NCBI GenBank assembly: GCA_019873645.1
Contig: JAIOAX010000009.1
Location: 62,001-126,000 of the forward strand
Direction: 5' to 3'
Origin: Chloroflexota bacterium
Lineage (GTDB): Bacteria; Chloroflexota; Anaerolineae; B4-G1; SLSP01
DNA: 64,000 nucleotides
The translations under genes and the position numbers were made by a program. Each line of letters starts with the position of its first letter. The first letter of the stretch is position 1. Shown here piece by piece: positions 63,101 through 64,000 of the stretch. The notes beneath the pieces are model-generated. The model had not been told where the DNA came from, did no database searches, and saw only the letters and a list, made by a program, of their open reading frames with translations.

Positions 63101-64000
63101 TCAAGCCGGTAGCGGACGCTGGCGGTATGTTCTGACCCAGACCCGCTGCCAATAAAGTAGGATTCTGCTTGTGGATAGAGGATGGGGACCAGTTTGTAGA
63201 TCACGGCAAAGCTCGCGCCCGGCGCCAGGGTGATTTCACCCGTCGTATCGCTTGACAATTCAATGCGAATCTTGCGCTCAGGCGTCTCGCCATAATCGTT
63301 GTTTTTGACCTCATAGTAGCTGGCAGTAGGGGACATCAATCCATACATATTGCTCGTCTCGATGACCTGGAACCCGCGCGCGAAGTCCTCCACATAGTCT
63401 ACGTAGGCTGTGCCCACGCCGATGTTGCGGATAGTCAGGGTAACCTTAATCGCGTTACCCTGGCGCGTCGCCGCGCGCTCGAAGTCGAGTTCGCCGCGCC
63501 CCTGCGCCAATTGGATCGTCCTTTCGTCAGTATACACGCTGCCGCCGCTGGTTTGCGCCTCGAAGCGGAGGATGTGGCTGCCGACGGTCTTGCCAACCAG
63601 GTCAATGTCAAGCGAGTGGCTGTAGGTCCCCGCTCCCGGATTGTGCGTCGCCACCAGTGTGCCGTCGAGGTAGAAACGCATCACACTCACATTTTGCATC
63701 ACGTTGCTACACCCGATGCCGTCCATACCGGGTGGGACGTCATTGCCCTCGGCATGGCCGAATTCCGTACACATCCACATATATTGCCGGCCATAGGCCG
63801 TCACATTCACGAGCGTTCCGGCGGGCGCAGTCGTGCCGTCAATGTAAACAGACTTGTCCGGGCTTGGGCTGACAAAGAAAGCTTCACCGGGCATGGGCCG
63901 GTTCGCCGGTGTGATCGTGGCCGTTTTTGCCGTCGGCTCGTTTTCCAGGTTGTACGCCTGCACTTGAAGCGTATGGCTCTTGAACCAATCCGCGCGGCTC
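60181..64000 (-). CDS. Exported C25 (gingipain-like) cysteine peptidase with PKD domains (5' end outside window)
   Basis: The frame is open to the right edge (WFKSHTLQVQAYNLEN precedes the first in-window GTG), so signal peptide and N-terminus are missing; at least 1272 codons are present. The caspase-like peptidase domain has its catalytic His in VVYRGHGNASYW (codon 62338-62340) and Cys in FVFGLACSTGDY (62230-62232), 36 residues apart as in gingipains. The C25 end reads YQYHMFGDPKFGALP. CARDB-like domains (GEVTDLTAAPTHFRPGDAVN) and two PKD domains (SYTLDFGDGES, YTYTVDYDDGS) follow. The C-terminus is KIFLPLVLRNM, matching the 53142 protein. It should act outside the cell as a peptidase, perhaps on surface proteins. 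Confidence 0.9.
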   Translation of the reverse strand, partial: SRADWFKSHTLQVQAYNLENEPTAKTATITPANRPMPGEAFFVSPSPDKSVYIDGTTAPAGTLVNVTAYGRQYMWMCTEFGHAEGNDVPPGMDGIGCSNVMQNVSVMRFYLDGTLVATHNPGAGTYSHSLDIDLVGKTVGSHILRFEAQTSGGSVYTDERTIQLAQGRGELDFERAATRQGNAIKVTLTIRNIGVGTAYVDYVEDFARGFQVIETSNMYGLMSPTASYYEVKNNDYGETPERKIRIELSSDTTGEITLAPGASFAVIYKLVPILYPQAESYFIGSGSGSEHTASVRYRLEGVGGNITRNFQVGANLVDGVWVDVVVAQIAASSDYIIVTSPAGLAAYTSPITWRTCQGTQRELSLLLSEMAELATYRNAVLGYLPIAPCPTTVDALLEPGGLWANALHPNFRAYHAGGYVLFVGEDEIIPAQGAGYGPSYSDLRYASTSGEAKPELVLGRIVGPDLGTLRRGIESSLVVAKTGVGFDRQRALLNSGRGDGAGDFWTQANEIADRLNFASITRLRWTNYATAADMLAAFKPELAQGQGLVVYRGHGNASYWQDDGTVGLNTSDVSGFNLNGYHPFVFGLACSTGDYRDNYSMPEAWLRKGAGLYIGAVSASDRGANGTAGRAFFNRWGSNNALSIGYAFTDMARDHWADSDGWKEWIYQYHMFGDPKFGALPTLTANAVQLAAPDGPIGALSLTLPDYAVTTDEDGFDHLTIPDGSEWLSPTEYIVPMWKVTYTYPQGQRVQDVALTLQSGLVVTTGLQLPTYIPAIDCDCAAPLQATAAITGFYPKFAQDYEWHVVENPDGTSTLELSLYPFTYNPETTDALFYQEWGFDIAVFTTTVSIVDLQPAQATYRLVEPVTTTLVVDNSGTEQMLIVQPTVKSLSENVETALPLQALRAITGTSMLDLVITETLPAGDYYLDVTLADLEGHVLDTEVTEFTVGVVAGEVTDLTAAPTHFRPGDAVNIALTFQNTGDVTLDGVVFIRVESADGVTQTAGFTHTLTALAPGATRTFTDAWAAVNALPDTLYRVVGYVQYALQTSAPRVAQVSTVVPVTGVTLSRVGSGDINPYTVVDFSADIAPDDASKPYSYTLDFGDGESAAGVSSADPFTFTHAFTLTGNYTVTVTVWNDELTPPVTDTLAVAVVPPVVCVDVSAVTLGLLTTGDIYTTTVVHFAADIAPDNATKPYTYTVDYDDGSVVVATVGSADPLALTHTFAATGVYTVELAVWNCALTQPQAIRDTVTVTVIALPTAEHKIFLPLVLRNM

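Overview
The window is about 58-60% GC by eye and reads as chromosomal DNA of a Chloroflexota bacterium, probably from the Anaerolineae/Caldilineae side. That placement is inferred from gene content: BTAD-NB-ARC-TPR (SARP/AfsR-like) regulators, STAND ATPases, CSLREA parallel-beta-helix surface proteins, a UPF0182 protein, an M29 aminopeptidase, and two exported proteins ending in (I/F)(Y/F)LPLVLRN. No rRNA is present to confirm it.

Layout. 1-6068 (minus) is a signalling operon: a hybrid sensor histidine kinase followed by a very large metallo-beta-lactamase/STAS/protein-kinase-like/AAA fusion that runs off the left edge. 6246-10877 holds housekeeping genes: cysE, an M20 dipeptidase, a GNAT acetyltransferase, the wreck of a MNT-HepT toxin-antitoxin pair, and glnS. 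11206-15239 is a sugar-acid/galactoside catabolic operon with a good sigma70 promoter (TIM-barrel epimerase, mannonate-dehydratase-like enzyme, GH42 beta-galactosidase). 15285-16343 is a REP/RAYT element: an HUH transposase followed by eight palindromes at an exact 38-bp period. 16368-20814 holds a DICT-cyclase converging on a SARP-type regulator. 20862-29032 (minus) is UPF0182, an ATPase plus small partner protein, MoxR, DUF58 and DUF4129. 29103-39115 (plus) holds a heterodimeric ABC exporter behind a 500-nt structured leader, a Phd/RelE pair whose toxin is broken by an in-frame TGA, an M29 aminopeptidase and a three-gene ABC-2 exporter. A tRNA-Asp with a shared terminator follows.

39373-45777 (minus) is the most unusual part: a compact three-gene operon of (i) a STAND ATPase with an N-terminal domain resembling effector-associated/death-like adaptors, (ii) a second STAND ATPase with a complete sugar-binding-protein (LacI/RbsB) fold inserted between its Walker A and Walker B motifs and a long TPR tail, and (iii) a radical SAM/SPASM enzyme. 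I do not recognise this combination. It diverges from an arabinan-use locus (45993-53117): LacI regulator with an operator-overlapped promoter, ABC sugar importer, GH51 arabinofuranosidase and GH43 arabinanase. The last part (53142-64000, minus) encodes exported proteins: a triple CSLREA beta-helix protein, a 72-aa protein, an NHL-repeat lipoprotein and a C25 (gingipain-like) peptidase with PKD domains that runs off the right edge.

Many gene boundaries carry short, word-like tandem repeats (variants of GAATTACGAATCAC, GGGATTAGGGA, CTCCTTACTCC, GTTTGAACGTTC, ACAGGATTAACAGGATT). Each junction has its own dialect, and the repeats supply several ribosome-binding sites, start codons and C-termini.
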